Under the pieces are notes generated by a model that saw only the letters and a list, made by a program, of their open reading frames with translations, was not told the origin of the DNA and ran no database searches. This document shows, piece by piece, positions 35,760 to 46,754 of a DNA stretch of 64,000 nucleotides. The stretch is from Terebella lapidaria. Taxonomy: Eukaryota > Annelida > Polychaeta > Terebellida > Terebellidae. Position numbers and translations under genes: made by a program. The DNA is taken from assembly GCA_949152475.1 (NCBI GenBank), contig OX424570.1:25912694-25976693 (forward strand). Reading direction: 5' to 3'. Each line of letters opens with the position of its first letter. Position 1 is the stretch's first letter.

Positions 35760-36128
35760 AGAAAATACAATGTTGCACTATAACTTGATATATTATTGAC
35801 AAGTCATTCATTTTTCATCATTCAACTTCCTGTATTGACCAATGGTATCACTCCCTGATTTCATGTTTGACGCCATATGTATGGCATCCCATATTGCCGT
35901 TAACATGTACATTACGAAAGTGTGAATGGGATGGAATATTGTATTTGTGCATGACTTACTTTCTTCAAAAACGAAATGATTAACGGTATCTACTTGGAGA
36001 TGATACGAATTTTATTCGTAAGTCAAACATTTCTCTCCTGCATTAACATGTGACTGAGCAAGGGTGATACGTGAAGGAAAAATACACATTACATATCTCG
36101 TAATGGTGGAAGCCAAATCTATATGCTG

Positions 36129-37307
36129 TTAGTTTTCGTTAAAGCTTTCTTTATGCCATGTTCCCCAGTCATTGGTATCCAAAACATTACCGTCCCAGTC
36201 CTTCGGTGTATACTTTCTGTCGAAGAACAATGTCAACATATTTTCCACCAGCTGGGAATCTTCAGGATGACTAACTTTCTTCTTGTAGAGAGTTTTCATC
36301 ATCTCCCATTCCATCAAAACTTTGACTATGTCAACTTTCTCAAAGAGGAGTGAGGCGTGAGCCATCGCCCTGTGTTCATACGTCTGACAGTCAATCTTCA
36401 TGACGGCCTGTCGAAACTTACACACTCCCTCGAGATCGTCCAAAACGATAAATTTGGTGTACAGTCGTTCATTGTTGATTTCTGAAGAATTGGCATTACT
36501 TTGGTCCGTTTGCATCTGGGTATCTCCCTGGTTGTCCTTGCTATAGAAGATCTTGGCTATCCCGTGTTTGTCATTCACAGCGTTCCGCAGGAGGGTGACT
36601 CTATCTTCAAAATTTCCCATCTTTATCGCTTTGTGGTAATGCCTTATGTTCTCAATATTTGGTTCCACAGAGACAACTTGATGACCCATCGCTGCAGCTA
36701 CTAAGCTGTAAACCCCAAGGTTCGTGCCCACGTCCAGTACGCCGCACTGGTCGCCATAGTGATGTAGCCATGCTTGGTATCGTACTACCATGTTGCCTTC
36801 CCAGATGCCGAGATCTGCGAGGTATTTGGATACATAGATATCCTGCTCCACTGGGTATAGGCAAACAGGGGCAGGGGGCTTGAATTTCATGTAGATACAC
36901 TTGTAGTCAAAGTTGTTGGCTTGTGATAAATCATAAACGTTGCAAGCATCACACTGGGCTTTAGCAGTTTCGTCATTCCATGTACCTGGTTTGGACAAGC
37001 TTGCTTCTGTGTTTTTCGCCACGGACTTGGTCAGTTTTTCAGTCGAAGAGGCTACATCACCAGGCTCTCTATTCCGCTGCTCAGGTTTCTTATCGTGGAC
37101 AGTAAATTCCTGTATTTTGGAAGACCCGAGCTCTTCAGAATGAGTAGAAGTTGACTTCAGAGCCCTGGGAGAAACTGGGCAAGGGACCGCTGTATCATCG
37201 ACGTCTCGTGTCGATTCCATTATCTTGTCCACGGTAATATAGCCAAGGAGTGCCAAAGTAACCACATACCAGACTAAAGGCTTAGGTGGTGACCCATTGG
37301 AAGACAT
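36129..37307 (-). CDS. FkbM-type SAM-dependent methyltransferase with N-terminal membrane anchor, paralogue 2
   Basis: An intact 392-residue frame from an ATG at 37307. Residues about 11-30 (LVWYVVTLALLGYITVDKIM) are a membrane helix with almost no sequence before it, suggesting a type II anchor. After a polar linker comes CDACNVYDLSQ, an LYPVEQDIYVS segment, and the FkbM domain with SAM motif DVGTNLGVYSLVAAAMG and VSVEPN. The domain is closely similar to the gene at 18775-20010, while the linker is not. Both genes lie on the same strand on either side of the paraoxonase gene. Substrate unknown; Golgi or ER location is inferred from the anchor only. Confidence 0.87.
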   Translation of the reverse strand: MSSNGSPPKPLVWYVVTLALLGYITVDKIMESTRDVDDTAVPCPVSPRALKSTSTHSEELGSSKIQEFTVHDKKPEQRNREPGDVASSTEKLTKSVAKNTEASLSKPGTWNDETAKAQCDACNVYDLSQANNFDYKCIYMKFKPPAPVCLYPVEQDIYVSKYLADLGIWEGNMVVRYQAWLHHYGDQCGVLDVGTNLGVYSLVAAAMGHQVVSVEPNIENIRHYHKAIKMGNFEDRVTLLRNAVNDKHGIAKIFYSKDNQGDTQMQTDQSNANSSEINNERLYTKFIVLDDLEGVCKFRQAVMKIDCQTYEHRAMAHASLLFEKVDIVKVLMEWEMMKTLYKKKVSHPEDSQLVENMLTLFFDRKYTPKDWDGNVLDTNDWGTWHKESFNEN

Positions 37308-38030
37308 CGCTTTTTAGTGATGCTCAGCTTGGTTACTACATCTGCTAATCAATGCAGAGATCGTGACAGCAATAAAATATGTCGAACTAAGTCCTGATTG
37401 AAGATATGTTTTATGTTGAAACATACAAAAGTAATTAAGGAATGCAGTTGATGTCATTTTAATGCAGATGTGTCAAATACATCAGTTACAAGGATCATAC
37501 TCACTACAACACATATAATGTCAGTTCTGCTATATCGACAATATCACAGATTTATCACATGTAATCAGTATCAAAACACAATACGCAATACACCAATATG
37601 CAATACGACAAGATTTATGACGGTATAAACAACTGATGTAATATGGAATTATGGTTGTTTTGTCATTTCCATTGTTTTTGGAGTGATGTTTGTTTGAGAG
37701 AACAATCCACAAGTATGGATTTTGTGTCCTGAGTTTTTTTAAACTCATCAACTAAGCTGTAATCGACCGAATCCACAGATCGACTCACAACTAGAATAAC
37801 GGTGTACTCCAATTAGTTATTTAATTTGACATATATTTGAAACCCTGTATCAACATGTTTTTTTTTCTTTGAGAAATACATGTATGTGCAAATCAACAAT
37901 TTATTCAGAAATACGGCTACATTTCCAAGAAACTGATGAGTCTATGACCGTGACGTGTCCAGACTGCATGGATTCAGTTATGTCTGCGTCTACTAAAATG
38001 GGGTTTCTACATTTTTAGTCCAACTCACTC
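37308..38030. other. Upstream flank of FkbM paralogue 2, nothing recognised
   Basis: AT-rich sequence that should contain the promoter and 5' untranslated region of the minus-strand FkbM gene. No repeat or coding frame is supported. Confidence 0.4.
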
Positions 38031-38035
38031 GGTGA

Positions 38036-38700
38036 CTCCCTCGCCACCTCTATAATGTGATATTGGAGTTGTAAGCAATAGGTAGTCATGATGTCTGTGA
38101 GCTGGAAACAACCGACAATCTACTCCTCTTCTGGGACCACTTCAGCCTTCAACCTGTAACGAAGCTACTCGACGAACATTTGAAGTGGAAGTTTCGAGAT
38201 GACGTTGATATTTTGAAATCATTCAACCAGTCCTGCCTCTGACAGAATGGCAGTCATCGTGTAGATACGACCTATGGAGCTGGTCTGGTCTTCTATGATT
38301 TTCTTCAGTACGATGCGCCTCAGCAGCAAGGCTTCCTCGTCAGTAGGATTTGCCCAGTACACGTAAGACACCAGCTCCAGAGCCCACTGGTGATTTCCAC
38401 GATGAATTGTTTTCTCTGTCGCCTCTAGCAGTCGCTTGCGACCGACGAGACTGATCATGTTCTTTCCTCGCTTGCCTGATGTGAGGTCTTCAACATAGGA
38501 CGAGAACCAACCCATGTATGACGTGTATACCCCCGTGGACGCCCAGGTAATGTCCCGTAGTGCCCCTGTAACCGCGTTCAAGCTCTGGTATTATCACCAT
38601 CCTCACTAGGTCTATATCGTGAGGACGGACGTCTTCATTGATGTACCCAATGGTTTGGTGAAGGCTTTGTCCAGTACAGATTTTATGGCTGTGACCAATT
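38036..38700 (-). pseudogene. Decayed 3' part of an alkyl-sulfatase-like (metallo-beta-lactamase fold) gene
   Basis: On the minus strand, from about 38690, a frame with HQTIGYINEDVRPHDI runs to PELERGY. After a shift of frame near 38580 it continues as GALRDITWASTGVYTSYMGW, then GNHQWALELVSYVYWANPTD and GRIYTMTAILSEAGLVE. This is the alkyl-sulfatase dimerisation domain, where a GDYRWAAEL-like core is usual. Past a TGA at 38219-38221 homology goes on in the same frame as LPLQMFVE, LRYRLKAEVVPEEE and CFQLTD, the C-terminal SCP2-like domain, interrupted by TAG at 38165-38167 and 38120-38122. One frameshift and three in-frame stops mark it as dead. The N-terminal zinc-binding domain with HxHxDH was not found nearby. 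Confidence 0.82.
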
Positions 38701-38759
38701 AAGTTAACATTATTCCTTGCTAGTTAAGTCTATTATTGATCATAATAGCTTTTTATGAA

Positions 38760-39310
38760 AACATTGACCAACTTTCAGCCAAACATTGCACAGCCTGTTC
38801 CAAGTGTGAGGTCATGGTTTGGTATGGCTGTACACCATACAATCGGGAATTGGCCAAAGAAAAACACAAAAATAGTTTGAAAAATTAATATCAAGTAGAA
38901 CCAATTATGTGATTTTCACCTTCTCGTTGCCATGGCAACCAGCTTTATCCGATTTTGACAAAGTTTGAGGAGGGCCGAGCCACTGACATACCGCTTCATC
39001 CCTATAAATTTCGGACATACAGACAAAGAGACAGACAGACCCAAATGCAATACCCTCGCCCCCCCCCCCCTTCCCCCAGGGGCGAGGGTAACAAAGAATG
39101 AATCAGTTCATGTCACACAGTGAAACACGTCTTTTTTGGAAGTGGCAACCATGTCAAAATATCGTTAAAAGATTACATGCACAGCATTTCCAGTTATGGT
39201 GTAAATGATGGATACATGACTCACATTTAGAGTGTACACACAATATCGTGGTGATCTTTCAGCCAAACATTGCACAGCCTGTTCCAAGTGTGAGGTCAAC
39301 TTCTCCTCGA
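38760..39310 (-). repeat. Fragment of a TACCCTCGCCCC-type element and a local 46-bp repeat
   Basis: On the minus strand, 39090 down to about 38880 matches the start of the element nested at 46668-47996: a terminal hairpin TACCCTCGCCCC facing GGGGCGAGGGTA (39051-39090), a GTCTGTC microsatellite, AGGGATGAAGCGGTATGTCA and GTTGCCATGGCAAC-like bases. A 46-bp string starting CTTTCAGCCAAACATTGCAC occurs at about 38775 and again at about 39258. Confidence 0.65.
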
Positions 39311-39482
39311 TTGTTATTTTTCGATTGTTGACATGATTCTCCATGTTATGGTTTGATATGGCCCTGGAAGAGGTGTTTTCTACTTATTATAATTTCAGGT
39401 GATGTAATAGTTTAACCAGCTTTTCAACACAGTGATTTTCACATCAAGCAGTTGGGATATATACGAATATTACACATACTAC

Positions 39483-41270
39483 CGTGCAACTGGGTGTTTC
39501 ACGATGAAGATGAATTTGGTTTGTGGCCTGATGTGATACAGGAGATGTGCCAGAATCACTCTTGGTTCCGACTGGTTGATATTGCCTCTCCATGTTTGCC
39601 AGTCACGTATATAATAGTAGTTGGTGTGTATTCCCCTGTGGTGCCCAACGATACCCTTTTTTCATGCAAGTCATTCAAGGCATTTTAAAATAAGGATATT
39701 ATAATATGTTTGGGCAACGATAACGTAGGCTGATATAATAAATATATATCATACAACCATTGCCAAATTTGACACTTTCTTTGCTTTTGAAATATTCACA
39801 GATCCCTTTGATACAGGGATAGACGTGGGATCAATACCCAGTATCAAGTATTCCGAGCAAACAAAACAGGGTCCGTTATCCAGTCTCATAGTCCCGGGAC
39901 AGAAAGTCATATCAGGCATACGAAGTGAGAGAAAACAAAAATGACAGGGAAACTCATGAACCCCCAAAAATGGCCATTCTGAGGTGAGTTGGCAAACATT
40001 TGTTTCACATTCTCTGAGAAAGACATATTCCATACCTACGATATGTGAGTGATATTCCTTCCCTTGGATGTAAGTGATATTTCTCCTAATATTCTCTGAG
40101 TTCCAGTCATAAAGTTCTATGAAGTCTGCATAGGTAGCTTTTGATATGTTGTTCACATCTTTAGACGAAGAAGATGATCGAGTATTACATTTCTATGATA
40201 CATGTATTTTGTCATACATAATCAATCGAAAAAATTGAAATTAAAAACAGAAATTTGATGACTGTGATACAGTGTAAATAGTAACTAGTCTTTGGTCAAC
40301 AGTTATGTGATAACTGTTCCTACTACCAAATAAAATAAAATGGAGTGATTACCTGTCGCACAAGATGGTACTCCAAATCTTCTCCTGGGCCAGAACTGAC
40401 TTTCTTTCCTGGAATTCCTCTCTAGCTGGTGATGTGTTGTCAGTGCTGAATATAAATCTGATGTCCCTGACTTCATAGCCCCCAGCATGAAGAAGTAAGG
40501 GAAACAGCGAATTCTCCAACATGGGAATGCCAGTTCAGAGCACCTTTCTTGAAGTGTTCTCTCCATTCGTGCAAAGTAGACAGATTCCAGCTCATATAGG
40601 AATGGTGAGCAGTTGTGTACAACATGTTCAATCTTGTAAAAGTTTCTTTTGTAACTGTGACCTTGAGGAACTGCTTCCAGCCAGCAAGGATTCTTGTAAT
40701 TTTCCAGTAATGGTGGTAGAACCTTTAGAACAACAAAAATATTTGAGTGTTTTTCTGACACCAGTCCAGTATACGAATAGGAACAAATTGGATAATAAAT
40801 GGTGAATGTTCTCTGCACGACCATTCAGTGTGATACTCACGGCTTCATAGTTCTCAAGGTTCTTTCATTCTATAGTCAGAGAGTAGTTATGTAAAACCTG
40901 TATGATGCAGATGAATTGTCACTCAAGACAAACTCAAGACAAAGGTTCATTGAATATTCATTTTATTTTGCGTTTCTGAAAGGTGATTTCTCCAAAACTG
41001 TTTTTGGGAAGATTCAAATGGGATCACAATCGTGCTTGGTTACATATTGAAAACTGAATTCGAAGGTTGTATCATGACCTATACACAACATTTGTTTAGT
41101 GCGTTACTTACGAGATGTTTATGGCTTTTGGCATGTGCACCTTTCCCTTCCAGCAGGAATGCGTTCATCCCTTCTTTGGAACTCTTATAAACATATCCCA
41201 TTATTATCAAAGCTGACAAGAAAATCAGGCATGTTACAACATGCTTACTGCATGGAGTGTAAGAATTCAT
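39483..41270 (-). CDS. PAPS-dependent carbohydrate sulfotransferase, CHST15-like, 3' end not found
   Basis: Five exons on the minus strand join in frame: 41270-41112 (start ATG), 40861-40841 (a 21-base microexon coding NLENYEA), 40722-40353, 40158-40040, 39655-39483. Exon 1 has a membrane helix (VVTCLIFLSALIIMGYVY), giving a type II Golgi topology. Exon 3 carries LLENYKNPCW and the 5'-phosphosulfate loop GAMKSGTSDLYSAL, then KESQFWPRRRFG. Exon 4 gives TYADFIELYDWNSENI. Exon 5 gives RPQTKFIFIVKHPVAR, the 3'-phosphate region. This order matches CHST15-type N-acetylgalactosamine 4-sulfate 6-O-sulfotransferases. The C-terminal third is not visible downstream, where the alkyl-sulfatase relic and repeats lie. 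The exon 5 donor (GTAGTA) is weak. The gene may be truncated or have a distant last exon. Confidence 0.8.
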
Positions 41271-42045
41271 ATTGTGTGAATACTGAAGTCACAATTCCTG
41301 TGTTTCCTTGACATGTTTATCTGTGTGTATTGATGTGTTATCTTGGAATGAACGTTCGTCCATCAAGGTGCACATTCTATGTTGCTAATTGGCTGGTATG
41401 TCATATGTACGAGCCGATATGAAATATATCACACTCATCCACTCAATGAATTACATAATCAATCAAAAACATACATGATGCAACGTGACTGAAAATGATA
41501 TCAAGATCAATAAAGTTTGTGGGAATTTATTGACGTATTCGACCATACATGGGAAAACCACTGCATATCGGGCATCCCGAGCAAAGCATATGATGCATTC
41601 CAAGTACCAAACCACTATATACTGAAGCACACTATTGCATAACTCAGATGATACGACCATAGACAGATGATATCAAACAAGTGCCTCTGTTCTTATGTTG
41701 ATGGATTATGTGTCTCGCACTTTGATAAACTGGAAATGTCAACTGTCAAGGAGCCATGAAACTAGACAATTGATTGGGTGAATAGGATATTGATTCCGTT
41801 AAATATCGGTAAATATGATATTAATATATGCTATTTTCATGACAATATACATTAACTGATCACTTGTAACGGGATATACACTTATCAAAATATAAGGATG
41901 TTTTTGCCCGTTTATGTTAATTATAAGCAACTACAATTCTGACACAAATATTTTCTAGTACTGGACATTATAACAAATATCGATTAACAAAGTGCAAAAC
42001 AAATATATTTGTGTGATGGTAATATAGTAATTAAAATCAATAACG
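41271..42045. other. Intergenic, nothing recognised
   Basis: AT-rich sequence upstream of the sulfotransferase gene. I see no repeat shared with the rest of the window and no supported coding frame. Confidence 0.4.
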
Positions 42046-42760
42046 TCAAAACGTTAATAATGGGTATTTGAACCCCTCGCTGCAATCATTGTCTCTGTGC
42101 AATGTCTCATACTGTTGATCAAATTCCACACTGTGAGGAGAGAAATAACGTTCCATGTAGGCAAGGAGGTTGGTTTGGGACCTCTTGCCCGAATGTGGTG
42201 TTCCAATTTTTAAGGCAAATGTTCGATTGGGTTGCAATCTGGGCTTCTTGCGGGCCAATCTATCAGGGTGACGTTGGCGAACTGCAGTACCCTCCTCGTA
42301 AGGTGTGATCAATGGGGAGGACCGTTGCATGCATGCATATGAAATCATCATCATAACGTTGAGCATCTAAAATGATTATATAAGTGATGATTTCATCTGC
42401 ATATCGCTGTACGCTGGTAGGGAAGATGTGGAGTTCAGATTAAAAGATTCCAGGAAATGAACGTCCAGACCACCACAGAACCGCCTCCATAACGGTCGAC
42501 CGCGACAATATTCGCGTCTGCGTGTCGCTCATTGTGTTGTCTCCATACACACACTCGACCATGGCGATGTGATGATTGGAATGAAATTCCAACTGAAAAG
42601 TGGACATCACCCCCACTGATCTTCTGCGGCCCAATCATCTCGCAGTTGGTACTGCCAGCCCGTGAGGGGCACTTGACAACTGGACGTCGAGTCTTCAGGT
42701 TTACATCATTGAGGCGATTTCACTTAGGTGGAGGATCATTGGTGGTACTGTATAATTGTC
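42046..42760 (-). mobile_element. Dead Tc1/mariner transposase remnant
   Basis: Reading the minus strand, about 42720-42430 encodes a Tc1 catalytic segment (NERHADANIVAVDRYGGGSV then VVWTFIS), and 42300-42060 encodes IDWPARSPDCNPIEHL followed by HHIRARGPKPTSL, the region holding the last acidic catalytic residue. The pieces sit in different frames with stops between and inside them, and the N-terminal DNA-binding part and the inverted ends are not visible. It is an old inactive copy. Confidence 0.85.
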
Positions 42761-43080
42761 AATTGGTTGATACACGCATTTTGCAGCTGTCACTAAGTAC
42801 TTGTATTGACATCCAGTTTCTAATATCCATATAATTCATAGTGTACGGCGTGTGAATATCTAAAACTGCATATATTTAAGTATCAATCTCTTACCACCAA
42901 TACAGCCATATATTGTTGAATTCAATAACAAACATATTAACAAACATAGATTTTATATATCAAGGTAAATGCAATACATTTATTGCTGTCATAATCGGCG
43001 GAGAATGTAGTTTTATCTTGTCTAAAAGAAAGTTTGATTCTTCCTGAATATCAAGTAACCCTATATTAGAAGTTGAAGAG

Positions 43081-43830
43081 ATTTTCAGTAGCTAAAAGGT
43101 ACAGCACTACAAATCAAACATACAAGGTGCCCGTGGCTCAGGGGGCTGGAGGTATACAGGTTAAAGATGCTTGATCCCACACCATTCCCGGACCACAGTT
43201 CAGTTCATTACAGACAAGCGTGGTACACTGGATGTACTTATTGGGATACTCATGCGGCCAGTATTCTATGGTGAGCAAAGTGCATGGGTTGTTGTTTGCA
43301 CAGTTATACCTTTGACCTGTTGTGGAGCATAAATGTCATATTTGGAAACAAATTTAGGAGATTTTGAATGGCAGAATCTTTCTTTCGACCACTGCCAGTA
43401 TTTTGATGATACATATTAAATGATGAAGACCAACATTGGATTATGATATTTGAAGATTTTCAGTAGCTAAAAGGTACAGCACTACAAACCAAACATACAA
43501 GGTGCCCGTGGCTCAGGGGGCTGGAGGTATACAGGTTAAAGATGCTTGATCCCACACCATTCCCGGACCACAGTTCAGTTCATTACAGACAAGCGTGGTA
43601 CACTGGATGTACTTATTGGGATACTCATGCGGCCAGTATTCTATGGTGAGCAAAGTGCATGGGTTGTTGTTTGCACAGTTATACCTTTGACCTGTTGTGG
43701 AGCATAAATGTCATATTTGGAAACAAATTTAGGAGATTTTGAATGGCAGAATCTTTCTTTCGACCACTGCCAGTATTTTGATGATACATATTAAATGATG
43801 AAGACCAACATTGGATTATGATATTTGAAG
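43081..43830. repeat. 375-bp tandem duplication carrying a whole terminal exon
   Basis: 43081-43455 and 43456-43830 are the same 375-bp unit; by eye they differ at a single base (T at 43114, C at 43489). Each unit includes about 200 bases of intron, the splice acceptor and the complete 179-base last exon of the PAN/chitin-binding gene. Confidence 0.95.
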
Positions 43831-44206
43831 TCTACTGACCAATTGTAGTTGTAGCTATCAGAGGTATCTCTGTGTTGGAATATCCGTAGCCTCCATCAAT
43901 TGTTATCCCACTACCCAGCACCTTGGAGTAATGATCGACCCCAGGATGTGTCTCGAGCCACAAGTGCTGCAACCCAGAGAGGATACACAGTTGACATGAT
44001 GAAGCCTCTAGTCTGTTGAATCCTTGGCATTCTTCAATTGTCGAACAACTTTCTGCACATTGTAGAAGTGAGAGCCCCGGATAGTCACGGTGTTCTAGAG
44101 AGTTCACCACCGTATCTGACGATTTCTGGTAAACAAAGGTTCTTGTTGATTCCATCCTAGGAATATACACAAGTATTGTCAGAACAATTGGTCTGTGGAG
44201 CTTCAT
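43138..44206 (-). CDS. Small secreted protein with a PAN/apple domain and a chitin-binding (peritrophin-type) domain; last exon duplicated
   Basis: Exon 1 is 44206-43840, with an N-terminal hydrophobic stretch (LHRPIVLTILVYI) as a likely signal peptide, then a PAN/apple segment with LLQCAESCSTIEECQGFNRL and CQLC. The donor at 43839 joins in phase with an acceptor at 43692: exon 2 (43691-43513) encodes a six-cysteine domain with YWPHEYPNKYIQC and CGPGMVWDQASLTC, typical of CBM14/peritrophin-A, then a stop. The product is 181 residues. An identical terminal exon, 43316-43138, lies 375 bp further on. The first copy already ends in a stop, so the second can only be an alternative last exon. By family the protein would bind chitin or glycans outside the cell. 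Confidence 0.82.
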
Positions 44207-45240
44207 ACTGGTTTTGAATGTGTTAAATGACCAATCAGTAGTTCACATCAAATATGACGTATGAAACGTTTTTGACCAAGTTGAAGACTTTGCATTGATA
44301 TCCACAATGCCACTCACTTCCAGAACATAAGTTGACATTAACAGAGCATCAGGATGTAGTATTACATTCAGCAATGCTACTGAATTCTGCTAGGCAATGT
44401 TCCGAGCTTGTTTCTCGAATTCTTATCAAGTAGATTATTGCATGAATATAAAGCAGCGCCAGCAGATGTGTCTCCATTACAGTCTTTTGGGTACCGATTA
44501 TAAATACTGCACTTACAGAGCACATATTTCTATACAGTTCACCGACAATGCAACATGCATTATATGTTATAATGTGATACTGTCATTAATCTAAATTATA
44601 ATGATGTCACTATAAACAAAAAGTTAGTGCGTTCAATATCTGAAATCGTTTGGTCCTAACATTTTACCGTTAACCTACAACAATACGTTGCTGCCATTGT
44701 TGCATTTACAATACACAGGATATTCATTGTTGCAATTCTGTAGAAACTATGATCAGGCCAACCATTAGGGTGACATCTTTGCAATACTTATGCTTCAGGA
44801 TGTATTGAAGGGATGTCCTCAAAGTAGAGACGTGTGAGTAACGACCACGTTACATGAATGCAGAAATATGTTCCTATTCATGAGTCATTGATGTAGGAGT
44901 TTATGATGGTTTAGTGAAAAGAAACCATCCAAGTATGGTAATAGGTCGATTCATTCGCTTACAATGAAGTTCCATATTTTAGCACCAGAAAAAAATTAGA
45001 CATATCTCGTGATTGGACGTAATTTCTATATACTTATTGTTCCATTGCTAAATTTCACATTAATATTATGCCTACGTTCATTCTCGAAGACGATGATGGA
45101 CATTGTCAAAAATCGGATTGATAACACAGTAGACCTATAAATCATGCGTCCTTGCTGCAGTCGGATGTCAGTTTGTCCAATACTATTGTGTATTATTAAC
45201 TTGGCACGAATCATCTTATCTGATTGGTTTATTTGGACCA
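44207..45240. other. Intergenic, nothing recognised
   Basis: Upstream flank of the PAN/chitin-binding gene, probably with its promoter. No repeat or supported coding frame is seen. Confidence 0.4.
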
Positions 45241-45482
45241 CGTGTCACTCGCAAATTTTGCATCTTGGATCCTGAAATGGTATATTGCATTTGTGTATCC
45301 GACAGAGCGGTCGCCTCAACCAATCAGCTTGTCTGTTCCTTGAAAAAAAAGTATATTGGATCCGAGTCATGTATATGGAGTTATATATTTATAATATTGG
45401 ACCGTGACGCGATAACAGCCAATCAGCGTGGTTGTTACAAACAGCATGTTGTTAATAATATAGCAAAGATTGGATGCTGGTC

Positions 45483-45561
45483 GTCCAATACAGAGTTTAT
45501 GGGCATGAGAAAAGCCTCGTCCAATATAACTTTTCTAGATCCCGTAAACTCTGTATTGGAC
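45483..45561. repeat. Perfect 17-bp inverted repeat
   Basis: GTCCAATACAGAGTTTA (45483-45499) and its exact complement TAAACTCTGTATTGGAC (45545-45561) are separated by 45 bp. Nearby are further CCAATA strings and two CCAATCAG boxes (about 45318 and 45419). It may be the end or core of an unlisted element. Confidence 0.85.
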
Positions 45562-45587
45562 TCCCCATCATCCAATATTTGGATGAC

Positions 45588-45965
45588 AAAATTTTATGAC
45601 TGGTTAGGCTACTCGCTAGCTTGTAACCGAACCGGTTACTCTTCCGAAAATATAGAGCTAAATATTGCCAAAGTAACACCATTTTTCTCGCAGTTTACAT
45701 TTTATCAAATCTCTGTGATACATAATGTATGATTCCTCATTGTATGGAGCAGAATTGGGGCCAAAATTAATGACCTTGAGATCATAGATTGCTAAACTAT
45801 CAATTAAAGACATATAAACTTCAGACTGTAGAAAACACATACAACATAGCACATTCTCTGTTTAAAACTTTATCATTTAAACTTTAATGTTTAAACATTT
45901 CAAAAATGAACTACCCATATGTGTGAAGAATGGAAAATAAAATTTATATTTCATTGTTCAATTCA
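45588..45965 (+). repeat. Long inverted repeat, left arm
   Basis: This segment matches the reverse complement of 53388-53870. Shared strings include CTTGTAACCGAACCGGTTAC, AATATTGCCAAAGTAACAC and ATTTTATCAAATCTCTGTGA. Identity is high but with substitutions and one indel of about 115 bp in the right arm. Confidence 0.85.
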
Positions 45966-46079
45966 GTAAAATGCAAAGAAAACTTTATATAACTTGTTTT
46001 CTTCTTCCGTATTTCAACACCTTACATGTATATAATTCAGGTTTTGTCATTTACCCATTGCTAATTCCGCATTCACAAA

Positions 46080-46200
46080 TCTATCTTTTGTATTTCAAAA
46101 GTTCGTGTTTGAAAGTTCATGTTTGAAAGTTCGTATTTGGAAGTCTTGAAGTATGTCACGAAGTATGTCATGAAGTATGTCGCGAAGTATGTTGGAAGAG
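46080..46200 (+). repeat. Short tandem repeats (AAAGTTCGTGTTTG and GAAGTATGTCACG types)
   Basis: About three copies of a 14-base unit (GTTCGTGTTTGAAA) are followed by four copies of a 12-base unit (GAAGTATGTCRY). Confidence 0.75.
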
Positions 46201-46496
46201 TGAAACTAAATGCCCCCCTGATGCGGCCTCCCTGCCGGCGCAAAGACTCCTGGCTGATGTCTGCACAGCCGACTTCGACAAAACTTTCATGTTGAACCCA
46301 TCTACCAGCCGTTTTTACTCCGCCAAAAGATTTTTAATGAAGAGAAAAGTAACGGTGAGTTCTCCTTTTCAAGTTTTCGAAGTACACAATCAATTTATTT
46401 TGTTGAATTTAATCTCCGAAATGTGGTGTCTGGGCGATAATTAGGGCTCATAGGCTTGTAATCGGCGAATACGAAAACGAAGCAAACGCCCGTCTT

Positions 46497-46722
46497 CACG
46501 GTGGCTAGGCGTTACACATTATTCAGGGAGTGCCGCGTAAAATCATGAGTATTACGCGTTATTCGTGAGGAAATGGCAGCCTCTGGTTGACTTCTAGCAG
46601 GAAATACATACAATTTCTCTAATTTTACCGTTTTGAAATGTCGGATTTGGTTTTGCACGGAACATTATTACCCTCGCCCCGATAGGGGCAGAGTGTATTG
46701 CAATTGGGTCTGTCCGTTTGTA

Positions 46723-46754
<32 letters not shown>

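Noticed and set aside
34928-35770. Minus-strand frames of 84-104 codons as host genes
   Set aside because: They are parts of the truncated LINE, bounded by a target duplication and a poly(A) tail.
39749-40035. Open frame continuing past sulfotransferase exon 4
   Set aside because: Beyond the GTAGGT donor the translation loses sulfotransferase character, and exon 5 at 39655-39483 resumes it in phase.
43100-43160. tRNA-like string CCGTGGCTCAGGGGGCTGG
   Set aside because: It is the antisense of the end of the chitin-binding exon and has no cloverleaf.
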